DNA of 7,112 nt from Candidatus Pacearchaeota archaeon (GTDB taxonomy: Archaea; Nanobdellota; Nanobdellia; Pacearchaeales; GW2011-AR1): the NCBI GenBank assembly GCA_014728745.1, contig WJLC01000027.1:1-7112 (forward strand). Direction: 5' to 3'. The translations under genes were made by a program, and so were the position numbers. The notes under the pieces were generated by a model. The model worked only from the letters and a program-made list of their open reading frames with translations, searched no databases and was not told the DNA's origin. This document shows, one piece after another, positions 1 to 6,019 of this stretch. How positions within the stretch are numbered: position 1 is the stretch's first letter; every line of letters starts with the position of its first letter.

Positions 1-562
1 ATGGGATATTAACGCTATTCATACTGCTTATCCTGATTTTTTAAGCAATAAAGTGAGAAGCCAGATTTTTCAAGACAACAACCCTTTTGTCTCAAAAATA
101 TTTCAGAGAGTTGGCTCTTCAAAAGAGAGAAAAGATGTTGTTGAAGGAGGACCTTGCATTGTTCTTGCTACTTCAGGTATGCTTGTTGGAGGAGCCTCAG
201 TAGAATACTTAAGAGAGTTTGCAGATAATGATAAGAATTCAATTATATTTGTTTGTTATCAGGGTGTTGGTTCACTTGGAAGAAAGATACAAGACGGATT
301 AGAAAAAACAAAAATGTCTGTTGATGGAAAAGAAGAGCATGTCGAGATTAATTTAGATGTTCATACAATAAGAGGATTCACAGCACATTCTGGAAGAAAC
401 GAATTAATCAACTATTTTAATAATATAAGGCCTAAGCCTAAGAGAGTTTTAGTTAATCACGGAGAAGTTTCAAAATGTCTGGATTTAGCTTCAGCAATTT
501 ATAAGCTAAAGAGGGTTGAGACAAATGTTCCTAGGAATCTTGAGACAGAGAGATTGAGATAA
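1..562 (+). CDS. aCPSF1/FttA, archaeal cleavage and polyadenylation specificity factor-like ribonuclease (3' part)
   Basis: The reading frame is already open at base 2 and ends at TAA 560-562, so about 186 C-terminal residues are seen. The GTG at 53 is an internal valine, not the start. In other archaea aCPSF1 (FttA) is a zinc-dependent homodimeric ribonuclease with KH, metallo-beta-lactamase and beta-CASP domains. It cleaves U-rich nascent RNA and drives transcription termination. The visible part covers the end of the beta-CASP insert and the last lactamase motifs. It shows IHTAYP near the start, LATSGMLVGGASVEYL (about bases 167-214), GFTAHSGRNEL with the motif B histidine at bases 386-388, and VNHGE with the motif C histidine at 458-460, followed by the family's C-terminal KCLDLAS helix. 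The catalytic HxHxDH motif and the KH domains lie upstream of the window. One oddity is that the usual Asp after 'HS' in motif B is Gly here. The family assignment is very secure. Confidence 0.95.
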   Translation, partial: WDINAIHTAYPDFLSNKVRSQIFQDNNPFVSKIFQRVGSSKERKDVVEGGPCIVLATSGMLVGGASVEYLREFADNDKNSIIFVCYQGVGSLGRKIQDGLEKTKMSVDGKEEHVEINLDVHTIRGFTAHSGRNELINYFNNIRPKPKRVLVNHGEVSKCLDLASAIYKLKRVETNVPRNLETERLR

Positions 563-606
563 TAAGCTGACGAATAATTATAAATTAAGAATAGATTAAA
601 TTAAAA

Positions 607-616
607 CTTTAAAAAC
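607..616 (+). promoter_or_regulatory. Candidate TATA box of the presenilin-like protease gene
   Basis: The stretch CTTTAAAAAC is centred about 26 bases before the ATG at 637. That is where an archaeal TATA box would sit if transcription started at or just before the start codon. No Shine-Dalgarno sequence precedes the ATG, which fits a leaderless or nearly leaderless mRNA. The surroundings are very AT-rich, so the exact position is uncertain. Confidence 0.45.
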
Positions 617-617
617 T

Positions 618-625
618 CCTTTTTA
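618..625 (+). terminator. Short T-tract after aCPSF1
   Basis: CCTTTTTA is the first T-run downstream of the aCPSF1 stop codon, 56 bases past it. Archaeal termination uses U-rich RNA without a needed hairpin, and aCPSF1/FttA itself recognises such tracts. The run is short and overlaps the probable start region of the next transcript, so the call is tentative. Confidence 0.25.
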
Positions 626-636
626 CTAAAAAGAAT

Positions 637-1659
637 ATGAAACACAACCCAAAAATAACTATTATTCTTTTAGCAATGTTTCTTGTAACTCAGTTAATTG
701 GGTTGGCTGTGATTTATGCAAACCCTTTGAAGCTTGAACAAGAAACAGTAAATGGAACTGTTCAAGAGGTTTCTAACCCTGCACTTTCATGGATTGAGCC
801 TCCAGAACCAGAGACTACCCAGGATTTTACAAATATTTTTTGGCAGATTCTTATTGCATTTATTATTGCAATAAGTGTATTGTTTTTGTTAATGAAGTTC
901 AAGATTGAGATCTTCCTTAGAGTTTGGTTTTTTGTAATTGTTGTTATTGCACTTTTTATATCAATTGTTGCTATTGAAAAACTTCTGCCTTTTGTTATTC
1001 CATTCAACGTAGCTATGATTACAGCTCTTGTTTTGGCACTGACTCTAACTTTTTTCAAGATTGTGAGAAGAAATATAATTGTTCATAACTTTACAGAATT
1101 GCTGGTTTATCCAGGGATAGCTGTTATATTTGTGCCTATTCTTAATTTTTACACTGCTATTTTATTGCTGATTCTAATTTCAGTTTATGATATGTGGGCT
1201 GTCTGGCATTCAGGAGTTATGCAGAAAATGGCAAAGTATCAGATAAAGAAGCTTAGGATTTTCTCTGGATTTTTTGTTCCTTATGCAGGAGACGAGAAAA
1301 CAAGGAAAAAAATTAAAGAAGCAAGGCTTGCTAAGAAAAAAGGCAAGAAAACTAAAAACGAGAAAATTAGTGTTAATCTTGCTATACTTGGAGGAGGAGA
1401 TGTCATCTTTCCTTTGATTACTGCAGGAGTAATGATGAGAATGTTTTCTAACACACCTATAGGAGGATTGCTAGCAGCTATTTTAGTGATTTTAGGAGCA
1501 ACAGCAGGTTTAGGTTATTTGTTTTTCTTTTCAGAAAAGAAGAAATTTTATCCTGCAATGCCTTTCATCACAACAGGAATACTCCTTGGAATCTTCTTAA
1601 CATGGTTAATTTATACTCAAATTCTTGGATTTTCTTTGAATATCTGGCCTTTTGTGTAA
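637..1659 (+). CDS. Presenilin-family intramembrane aspartyl protease (PSH type)
   Basis: This 340-residue membrane protein should cleave single-pass membrane proteins within the bilayer, like the archaeal presenilin homologue (PSH) studied in Methanoculleus. Nine hydrophobic segments are visible, at roughly residues 8-28, 68-87, 93-113, 116-141, 154-171, 173-190, 246-269, 275-298 and 307-329. The two catalytic aspartates are D185 in YDMWAVW (TM6) and D255 in LGGGDVIFP, the GxGD motif of TM7. P306-A-M-P309 fits the PAL motif of TM9 (Leu replaced by Met). A polar Pro/Glu-rich loop (about residues 29-66) follows TM1. The TM6-TM7 loop is strongly basic (about residues 220-243, many Lys/Arg), so it should face the cytoplasm. 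Archaeal homologues have no nicastrin or other gamma-secretase partners. The start ATG has no Shine-Dalgarno site but lies at a suitable distance from a TATA-like box. The natural substrate is unknown. Length, topology and motifs all match, so confidence is high. Confidence 0.95.
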   Translation: MKHNPKITIILLAMFLVTQLIGLAVIYANPLKLEQETVNGTVQEVSNPALSWIEPPEPETTQDFTNIFWQILIAFIIAISVLFLLMKFKIEIFLRVWFFVIVVIALFISIVAIEKLLPFVIPFNVAMITALVLALTLTFFKIVRRNIIVHNFTELLVYPGIAVIFVPILNFYTAILLLILISVYDMWAVWHSGVMQKMAKYQIKKLRIFSGFFVPYAGDEKTRKKIKEARLAKKKGKKTKNEKISVNLAILGGGDVIFPLITAGVMMRMFSNTPIGGLLAAILVILGATAGLGYLFFFSEKKKFYPAMPFITTGILLGIFLTWLIYTQILGFSLNIWPFV

Positions 1660-1708
1660 TTTTTATTTTCTTATAATTACCTTCCTTTGTTTAATTTTTA
1701 CTTCTTAA
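1660..1708 (+). terminator. T-rich terminator zone after the presenilin-like gene
   Basis: Directly after the TAA at 1657-1659 come several T-runs (TTTTT, ATTTTC, TTTAATTTTTAC) without a strong GC-rich hairpin. This is the usual look of archaeal intrinsic or FttA-dependent termination. The next plus-strand gene has its own TATA box 120 bases further on, which supports a transcription unit ending here. Confidence 0.5.
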
Positions 1709-1720
1709 AACACACTTTAA

Positions 1721-1765
1721 TCCCTAAAACCTCCTTAAACACCTTTTATTTGCTGATTTTAGGGA
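1721..1765. repeat. 9 bp perfect inverted repeat with 27-base loop
   Basis: TCCCTAAAA (1721-1729) is exactly complementary to TTTTAGGGA (1757-1765). A second, imperfect pair sits just inside and outside it: CCTCCTTAAA (1730-1739) and TTTAAGAGG (1767-1775, one bulge). The two pairs are not nested, so they could form alternative or pseudoknotted structures. It may be a terminator stem for the upstream gene or a regulatory element of the TrmB gene. Pairing was read by eye and no folding energy was computed. Confidence 0.4.
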
Positions 1766-1788
1766 ATTTAAGAGGATTTTTAATATGA

Positions 1789-1806
1789 GTTAGTGTTCTC
1801 ACTCAC
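1789..1806. promoter_or_regulatory. Imperfect dyad upstream of the TrmB-type gene, possible operator
   Basis: GTTAGTG (1789-1795), four bases TTCT, then CACTCAC (1800-1806) form a dyad with six of seven pairs matched. It is relatively GC-rich for this region and is centred about 34 bases upstream of the TATA box of the regulator gene. TrmB proteins bind dyads near promoters and often regulate themselves. The sequence does not match the TATCAC-N5-GTGATA motif known for Thermococcales TrmB/TGM, so the operator role is inferred only from position and symmetry. Confidence 0.3.
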
Positions 1807-1826
1807 GAAAAGTAACAAATAGCAAG

Positions 1827-1836
1827 GTTTATAAAA
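1827..1836 (+). promoter_or_regulatory. TATA box of the TrmB-type regulator gene
   Basis: GTTTATAAAA closely matches the archaeal TATA consensus and is centred about 32 bases before the ATG at 1864. Transcription should start a few bases before the start codon. There is no Shine-Dalgarno site in the short leader, so translation is probably leaderless-like. Confidence 0.65.
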
Positions 1837-1863
1837 GAAAAGACATTATTAAATAAGCACAAA

Positions 1864-2643
1864 ATGATAGTAAAGAAACACCTCATAAATAAGATTAAGG
1901 ACTATTTTGACCTTAATATGTATGAAACAAAAGTTTGGCTAGCTTTGCTCAGTAAAGGCATAGCATCAGCTGGAGAGATTTCTACTATATCTGGTGTTCC
2001 AAGATCTAGGACATATGATGTTCTTGAAAGCCTTGAGAAAAAGGGCTTTGCAATAGAAAAGCTTGGAAAGCCAATAAAATACCTTGGAGTAAAGCCAGAA
2101 GCTATTCTTGAAAAGTTAAAAAATAATGTTAAAAAAGACGCTGATACAAGGATAAAAGAGCTTTTGAAAATAAAGGCAACTGATGAGTTTGACAGATTGC
2201 AAGATCTTTATCAAAAAGGATTGTCACCTGTTAAAAGAGAGGATGTTTCAGCTTCATTAAGAGGAAAATCAAACATTTCTAATCATTTAAGAGAGATTCT
2301 GCAAGACGCAGAAAAAGAAGTAATTGTATGCACTAATGCTAGTGAATTGGCTTCTAAATTCAAACTTTTTGAAAAAACTTTTGAAAGATTGAGAAAAAAT
2401 GACATTGAAGTTAAGTTAGCTCTTTCAGGCGAGGAAAAACTAATTAAGCAACTTTCAAAGAAATTAGATTTAAAGATAAAGAAAGTAGATATTGATGCTA
2501 AATTCTTTATTGTAGACAGAAATGAAATATTATTTTACTTATTCAAAGACCCAAAGCAAGAAGATGTCGCAATATGGCTTAACTCTGATTTCTTTTCAGA
2601 AGCATTTGCAGATCTTTTTGAAATTGCTGTGAAAGGGGAGTAA
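1864..2643 (+). CDS. TrmB-family transcriptional regulator
   Basis: This 259-residue protein has the TrmB architecture. An N-terminal winged helix-turn-helix (about residues 12-78) contains YETKVWLALL, then AGEISTISGVPRSRTYDVLESLEKKGF, where residues 45-60 should be the DNA-recognition helix. A charged linker helix follows (about 80-120). The C-terminal domain (about 128-257) looks like the phospholipase-D-like/TrmB effector domain, with SNISNHLREILQDAEKEVIV and DAKFFIVD. The catalytic HKD motif of true phospholipase D is absent, so the domain is likely a sensor. In Thermococcales TrmB binds sugars; here the ligand is unknown. The ATG has a TATA box at a proper distance upstream and a dyad further up. 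It heads a four-gene plus-strand block and its stop codon directly abuts the next start, so it may control that block and itself. DPANN genomes carry many such paralogues, so the target cannot be named. Confidence 0.9.
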   Translation: MIVKKHLINKIKDYFDLNMYETKVWLALLSKGIASAGEISTISGVPRSRTYDVLESLEKKGFAIEKLGKPIKYLGVKPEAILEKLKNNVKKDADTRIKELLKIKATDEFDRLQDLYQKGLSPVKREDVSASLRGKSNISNHLREILQDAEKEVIVCTNASELASKFKLFEKTFERLRKNDIEVKLALSGEEKLIKQLSKKLDLKIKKVDIDAKFFIVDRNEILFYLFKDPKQEDVAIWLNSDFFSEAFADLFEIAVKGE

Positions 2644-2883
2644 ATGACACTTCAAAAAACTAGAAACAACATTTATGATTTGGCAAATTGTCCTCAAAAA
2701 CCATACTGCAATCTTTTAAAGATGAGGATTAAGATGTCAGAGAATTCTGAAAGGCCTATGAGAGAAAAGAGAAGTGTGCTAAATTTAATTTATTCTCAAT
2801 GCTGGGCTGAAAAACCTAGGGAAATGAATAGTTGCCCTATTCTTTCAGGAAAAGCAAAAAACTTACATTTAGATGATTTATGA
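2644..2883 (+). CDS. Small four-cysteine protein, unknown function
   Basis: I do not recognise the family of this 79-residue protein. It has exactly four cysteines, C16 and C22 (NCPQKPYC) and C53 and C64 (QCWAEKPREMNSCP), spaced C-x5-C-x30-C-x10-C. Both outer cysteines are followed by proline, as is common in zinc or iron-sulfur sites. The protein is basic in its middle (about residues 26-43) and has no signal peptide, so it is probably cytoplasmic. Its ATG follows the TAA of the TrmB-type gene with no gap, and a GGGGAG lies at 2635-2640, closer to the start than an ideal Shine-Dalgarno site. Translational coupling to the regulator is therefore likely. It could be a metal- or redox-binding partner of that regulator, which is inference. 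The ordered cysteines and tight coupling argue that this is a real gene. Confidence 0.7.
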   Translation: MTLQKTRNNIYDLANCPQKPYCNLLKMRIKMSENSERPMREKRSVLNLIYSQCWAEKPREMNSCPILSGKAKNLHLDDL

Positions 2884-2933
2884 CAATAGAACATAAAAAC
2901 CTAAAACATTAATTTGATATTATTAGGAATAAA

Positions 2934-3809
2934 ATGAATACAGATAAAAATAATAATTATATCATGAAGGAATTTGAAGAAAATGGAATGGTTTACAAAT
3001 CTACTGAACTTCCATTTGGAGAGATATTTGATTTTTCTTCTTTAGAATTTCCTCTTCCTATTAAGCAAAGCACTGAAAGATACACTGCGCAATCAATTGC
3101 AAAAAAAACAAATACAAGAATGAAAAAAGGAAAAATAGAGAAATCTCCAACCTATCCTATAATGCCAGAAGATCTTATTTGGTTTGCAATAGTAGGATAT
3201 AGAGAAGGATATCCTGATTTCACATTTTATTCAGCAGAGCAGGAATTCGGACCCTACAAAGTGATTGGAAAAGAAGATGATTTAAAGATACATCTTTTGG
3301 GCAATAAACCTAAAAATAGAAAATTAGATGGTTTGATTAATAGCATGACAAATGAATTTAAGGATATTGAAAAAATAGTGTCTGCTAATGTAAGATTGTT
3401 TAGACATGTTGATAGGAATAATCCTTTAGATATAACTTATGCCTTTGAAAAAGAACCTGAAAACGAATCTTCTGAAACTAGGGCAACAGTAATCAAACCA
3501 GAAAATTACCCTGAAAAACCCCCTTTGCCTGAAGATCATCCTAAATACGCAAATCAAGATTCTGAATACTCTCAGGATTTAAATGAAAATCCAGCACTTG
3601 AGCCAATAGAAAAGAATAACAAAGCAACTACATCAGGCTCAGGAGAATATACTTTTGAAAATGGTGAGGAAATAGATTTGCATACCCATATTCATGAAGA
3701 ATTAAAAGATAATTCCATAACACACCTAACCAAGAGAGCAAGCATTTCTAAAAGAAATATTAATGAGAATAAAGAGAATAATCAAAATGAAAAAGGAGAA
3801 CAAGATTAA
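2934..3809 (+). CDS. Hypothetical protein with acidic low-complexity tail and HxHxH cluster
   Basis: I do not recognise the family of this 291-residue protein. It has no signal peptide, no membrane segment and no cysteine, so it should be soluble and cytoplasmic. Residues about 75-175 look folded (PEDLIWFAIVGYREGYPDF, then a region of mixed helix and strand ending near FRHVDRNNPLDITYAFE). Residues about 175-291 are rich in Glu, Asn, Lys, Ser and Pro and are probably disordered, including a Pro-rich stretch (about 188-205). A short motif LHTHIHEE (249-256) puts three histidines in alternation beside acidic residues, which could bind a metal. The start chosen is the first ATG; a second Met at residue 11 (base 2964) is possible. 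It lies 50 bases after the four-cysteine gene, and its stop abuts the next start codon, which suggests one transcript. Confidence 0.75.
   Translation: MNTDKNNNYIMKEFEENGMVYKSTELPFGEIFDFSSLEFPLPIKQSTERYTAQSIAKKTNTRMKKGKIEKSPTYPIMPEDLIWFAIVGYREGYPDFTFYSAEQEFGPYKVIGKEDDLKIHLLGNKPKNRKLDGLINSMTNEFKDIEKIVSANVRLFRHVDRNNPLDITYAFEKEPENESSETRATVIKPENYPEKPPLPEDHPKYANQDSEYSQDLNENPALEPIEKNNKATTSGSGEYTFENGEEIDLHTHIHEELKDNSITHLTKRASISKRNINENKENNQNEKGEQD
3795..3798 (+). promoter_or_regulatory. Shine-Dalgarno-like GGAG for the 84-residue gene
   Basis: AAAAGGAGAA contains GGAG ending 11 bases before the ATG at 3810, inside the end of the preceding coding sequence. It is one of the few Shine-Dalgarno-like sites in the window, as expected for an internal gene of an operon rather than a leaderless first gene. 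The spacing is somewhat long. Confidence 0.45.
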
Positions 3810-4064
3810 ATGGCATATAAAGTAAGTGAAGATGTAAGAATAAAGGAAACAGGATACACTGGAAAAGTAGTAAGCAAAAGATCTTTCTTAGGGTCTTTTT
3901 TTGGAATCTTGCCAAGGTACGAAGTAGGAATAAATCTTCAAAACAATTGTCTAGGTAATAAAAATTTTGAAATGAAGAGGTTTTATTATGGGAGAAGCTT
4001 GGAAAAATTATCTCAGGCAGGAAAAGTCTTTAATAATATTAAAAATAGTTTAGAAAATAAATAG
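3810..4064 (+). CDS. Small SH3-like beta-barrel protein, unknown function
   Basis: The first two thirds of this 84-residue basic protein have the pattern of a small SH3/KOW-like barrel. VSEDVRIKETGYTGKVVSK (residues 5-23) is a typical first hairpin with a Gly-x-x-Gly turn. A loop with paired Phe and Gly follows (26-35), then RYEVGINLQ (36-44), and the end YYGRSLEKL resembles the closing strand with a Leu-Glu pair. The last 18 residues look helical. Such barrels bind RNA, DNA or protein partners, so no function can be fixed. Its ATG directly follows the stop of the 291-residue gene and has a GGAG upstream, so the two are probably made together and may interact. There is a single cysteine (C47) and no signal peptide. 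The fold is judged from pattern only. Confidence 0.7.
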   Translation: MAYKVSEDVRIKETGYTGKVVSKRSFLGSFFGILPRYEVGINLQNNCLGNKNFEMKRFYYGRSLEKLSQAGKVFNNIKNSLENK

Positions 4065-4099
4065 AACAAATAGGAAAACTAAATTTACTTTTTAATAAC

Positions 4100-5431
4100 T
4101 TATTTCTTAATTCTTAAATCAGTAATACTCATATCTTTCATTCTTTGCTTATGCTCTTTTTTCCAATCTTGAATAAATCCCTTTAGGGCAAAATCAATTT
4201 TTTCTTTTGCATAAATCCTATCTTTTTTCTCAAAGATATCTGCTTTTTTATGTGCTTTTTTAAAACCCTGAACAGATTTTTTATCTTTTTTAAAAGGCCC
4301 TTCAATTATTACTTCTTCCTTGCTCTTTGCTGTAAAAATGTATCTGCCTGTTTTTGCTTTAGAATATTCAAATCTACTTTCTTTAATATCAAAGTATCTT
4401 GATATTTCCCTTTTCAAGTGCCTGAAGAATTTGAGAAGCTTGCTTCCTGCAATGTCTCCAACTTGCTTGTTTGTTTCAGCTTCAATTTCTATAAACTCAT
4501 TCCCTTTTTTCTTTGCATTTTCCTTTACCACTCCAACATTTATTTTTTCAGGAATGAATGCATCTTCACTAGGATTTTTGAGAAATTTTTTACATGCTTT
4601 TTGAAATTTCCTAAAAGTATTGTATGAAAGAGCTGCAAGAGCATTTCTTTGTTTGTATGTTGGGTCAATTAAGATTATTGGAGAGCCTAATTTTGAGGCA
4701 TTAATATCCATTAAGATTCTTTTTTTGTTTTTATAATGCTTTTCAATATCAATTATTATTTTGTCTTTTTTGTCTTTTTCCTTATTTTTTCCAATATCTG
4801 CATTGCTCATGGCTTTTATGAATTTGACAAAACCTTTGTAAGAGTAAATTAAAAGCTCTAGAGCATATCCTGAGAATCCATTGATATAACTTTCAGCACC
4901 ATAAGTTTTTGAGCCATAGCAAAAAGCCTTTGCTATTTTTATATCATCTTTTAGTTTTTCTTTTGACTTTAATTTGTTCTTTACATACCTAACATGGCTG
5001 TACGACAAGTCTGTAATATTTCTTGCTTGCTTTGGGTTTGTTATCTTTGCAACTGGCACGAGCTCAATGAAGAAATCCTCTTTCATCTTAATTCTAAAAT
5101 AATCTCTTGAGCCATGTATTTTTTCAACACTCTTGCCTTTAGTGTCCATTGAATTTAAGATTTTTTCAAGAAGTTTAGACAGTTTCTTGTCATCATACTC
5201 TTTTGAGAACCTCACAAAAACATCAATGTCATAAACATCTTTCTTTATCATTGTATCTTTTGCAAAACTGCCTCCAACAAATGCATTTGCATTAACTTTT
5301 TGCTTTTTAATTTCTTTTTTAAATTCTGAAATAAACTCCTTCAAGCTATCTTTGATAAATTTTAAATCCTCTTTTGGAGGAGTGATTCTAGCAAGAACTT
5401 TTTCAGTAACAGAATTAACTTTTTTACTCAT
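4100..5431 (-). CDS. cca: CCA-adding enzyme (archaeal class I tRNA nucleotidyltransferase)
   Basis: This enzyme adds or repairs the 3'-terminal CCA of tRNA without a nucleic acid template, using CTP and ATP. At 443 residues it matches the archaeal family (about 440). The polymerase-beta-like head carries FVGGSFAKDT (51-60) and YDIDVFVRF (67-75), whose D68 and D70 fit the first two metal-binding carboxylates (E59 and D61 in the Archaeoglobus enzyme). The third, D110 there, falls at E123 in FIELVP, an Asp-to-Glu change. Further family marks are NITDLSYSHVRYVK, NGFSGYALELLIY and IDPTYKQRNALAALS, and IIEGPF in the C-terminal tRNA-binding part. The protein is very lysine-rich. It reads leftward and converges on the 84-residue gene with a 35 bp gap. 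Its start lies 39 bases after the oapC stop, with GAGAGGT a little upstream, so co-transcription with oapC is likely. Confidence 0.95.
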   Translation of the reverse strand: MSKKVNSVTEKVLARITPPKEDLKFIKDSLKEFISEFKKEIKKQKVNANAFVGGSFAKDTMIKKDVYDIDVFVRFSKEYDDKKLSKLLEKILNSMDTKGKSVEKIHGSRDYFRIKMKEDFFIELVPVAKITNPKQARNITDLSYSHVRYVKNKLKSKEKLKDDIKIAKAFCYGSKTYGAESYINGFSGYALELLIYSYKGFVKFIKAMSNADIGKNKEKDKKDKIIIDIEKHYKNKKRILMDINASKLGSPIILIDPTYKQRNALAALSYNTFRKFQKACKKFLKNPSEDAFIPEKINVGVVKENAKKKGNEFIEIEAETNKQVGDIAGSKLLKFFRHLKREISRYFDIKESRFEYSKAKTGRYIFTAKSKEEVIIEGPFKKDKKSVQGFKKAHKKADIFEKKDRIYAKEKIDFALKGFIQDWKKEHKQRMKDMSITDLRIKK

Positions 5432-5470
5432 TTTTATAAATCAAAAACCTCTCTTTTCTTAAATTAATTT

Positions 5471-5881
5471 CTAATTATCAGGATCTTTTATTTCCTTGAT
5501 GTCTTTTGCATTTTGTCCTAGGGTTGAGGCCAAATCAATTATGTATTTTCCCTCTTCCATTTTGTAAATCAGTGGCCTGTCTTTCCTAAATAAGTTTACT
5601 ATGTCAATCTCAAATTTGCCTTCTCCTATGGCTCTGACTGATTCAAAATTAAGTATTACTGGGGCATTTTCATCTGTAATTCCTGCAATCTCCCTAATAT
5701 CTTTTTCAATCTTTTTCTTTTCTTCACTAGGAATATCCTTTACAGGATTCTCCATTATTTTCTTGAATTTGTCATCTCTGATATAGAAAAAGAAATGGCT
5801 CCCGCACTTGCTACATCCTTCAAGCAATTCTTTGCTTCCTGCAGCATATACTTTTCCGCAATGTACGCATTGGTGTGGCAT
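5471..5881 (-). CDS. OapC/ArvC-family zinc-ribbon protein (DUF2072)
   Basis: This 136-residue cytoplasmic protein belongs to the archaeal zinc-ribbon family COG3364/DUF2072. The N-terminal zinc ribbon has C5-x2-C8 (QCVHCGKVY) and C23-x2-C26 (GCSKCGSHFFFYI). A charged, probably helical linker follows (about 36-65). The conserved C-terminal part (about 75-125) contains ESVRAIGEGKFEIDIVNLF and GKYIIDLAS. In many Euryarchaeota this gene sits with a DUF2073 protein (OapB/ArvB) and a Ras/Era-like GTPase (OapA/ArvA). In haloarchaea the GTPase is linked to extracellular vesicle formation, and the set was first named for lying near replication origins. The molecular role of the zinc ribbon is unknown. 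Here a DUF2073 gene lies on the same strand about 0.9 kb upstream, but a plus-strand gene sits between. No Shine-Dalgarno site precedes the ATG. A 16 bp copy of the start-codon region lies 55 bases upstream. Confidence 0.9.
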   Translation of the reverse strand: MPHQCVHCGKVYAAGSKELLEGCSKCGSHFFFYIRDDKFKKIMENPVKDIPSEEKKKIEKDIREIAGITDENAPVILNFESVRAIGEGKFEIDIVNLFRKDRPLIYKMEEGKYIIDLASTLGQNAKDIKEIKDPDN

Positions 5882-5947
5882 TTTTGATTTGTAGTATTTT
5901 TTTATGTCAATGTCAAATTAAGGATGACACCGGCATTTTTGATTTGT
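5877..5947. repeat. 16 bp direct repeat that duplicates the oapC start-codon context
   Basis: GGCATTTTTGATTTGT occurs exactly at 5877-5892 and again at 5932-5947, offset by 55 bases; the bases on either side differ. Read on the minus strand each copy is ACAAATCAAAAATGCC and contains an ATG. The downstream copy holds the oapC start codon, and the upstream copy has an ATG at 5934-5936. Between them is a tandem ATGTCA-ATGTCA (5904-5915). The sequences between and beyond the copies are not similar, so this is not simply a 55 bp tandem duplication. Confidence 0.7.
5913..5936 (-). other. Seven-codon upstream ORF before oapC
   Basis: The ATG in the upstream copy of the 16 bp repeat opens a frame MPVSSLI ending at TGA (5913-5915), 31 bases before the oapC start codon. 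It would be translated only if transcription starts upstream of 5936. It could be a chance product of the repeat or a leader peptide. Nothing in its sequence suggests a function. Confidence 0.2.
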
Positions 5948-6019
5948 TTAAAATAACCTCTAATATATTCAGATAAAATGTATTAATAAATATTTGGTTA
6001 ATCTTTGCTTACTTACTCC

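Noticed and set aside
53..55. GTG as the start codon of the first gene
   Set aside because: The frame is open to base 2, and the residues before it (IHTAYP and following) are conserved aCPSF1 sequence, so GTG is internal.
762..1058. Minus-strand open frame of 98 codons opposite the presenilin-like gene
   Set aside because: It lies wholly inside a well-supported gene with clear membrane segments and catalytic motifs, and has no family features of its own.
1864..2643. Phospholipase D activity of the TrmB-type protein
   Set aside because: The C-terminal domain resembles the PLD-like fold, but no HKD catalytic motif is present; a sensing role is more likely.
4320..4627. Two overlapping plus-strand open frames (94 and 69 codons) opposite cca
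   Set aside because: Both are antisense to the CCA enzyme. Their Phe/Ser/Leu-rich content is what the reverse of a lysine-rich gene gives.
5601..5786. Plus-strand open frame of 61 codons opposite oapC that looks hydrophobic
   Set aside because: It is the antisense of the conserved OapC C-terminal region; the apparent membrane segment arises from reversed Lys/Glu codons.
5877..5947. CRISPR array or attachment site from the 16 bp repeat
   Set aside because: There are only two copies, 16 bases each, one overlapping a coding start, with no cas gene, integrase or tRNA nearby.
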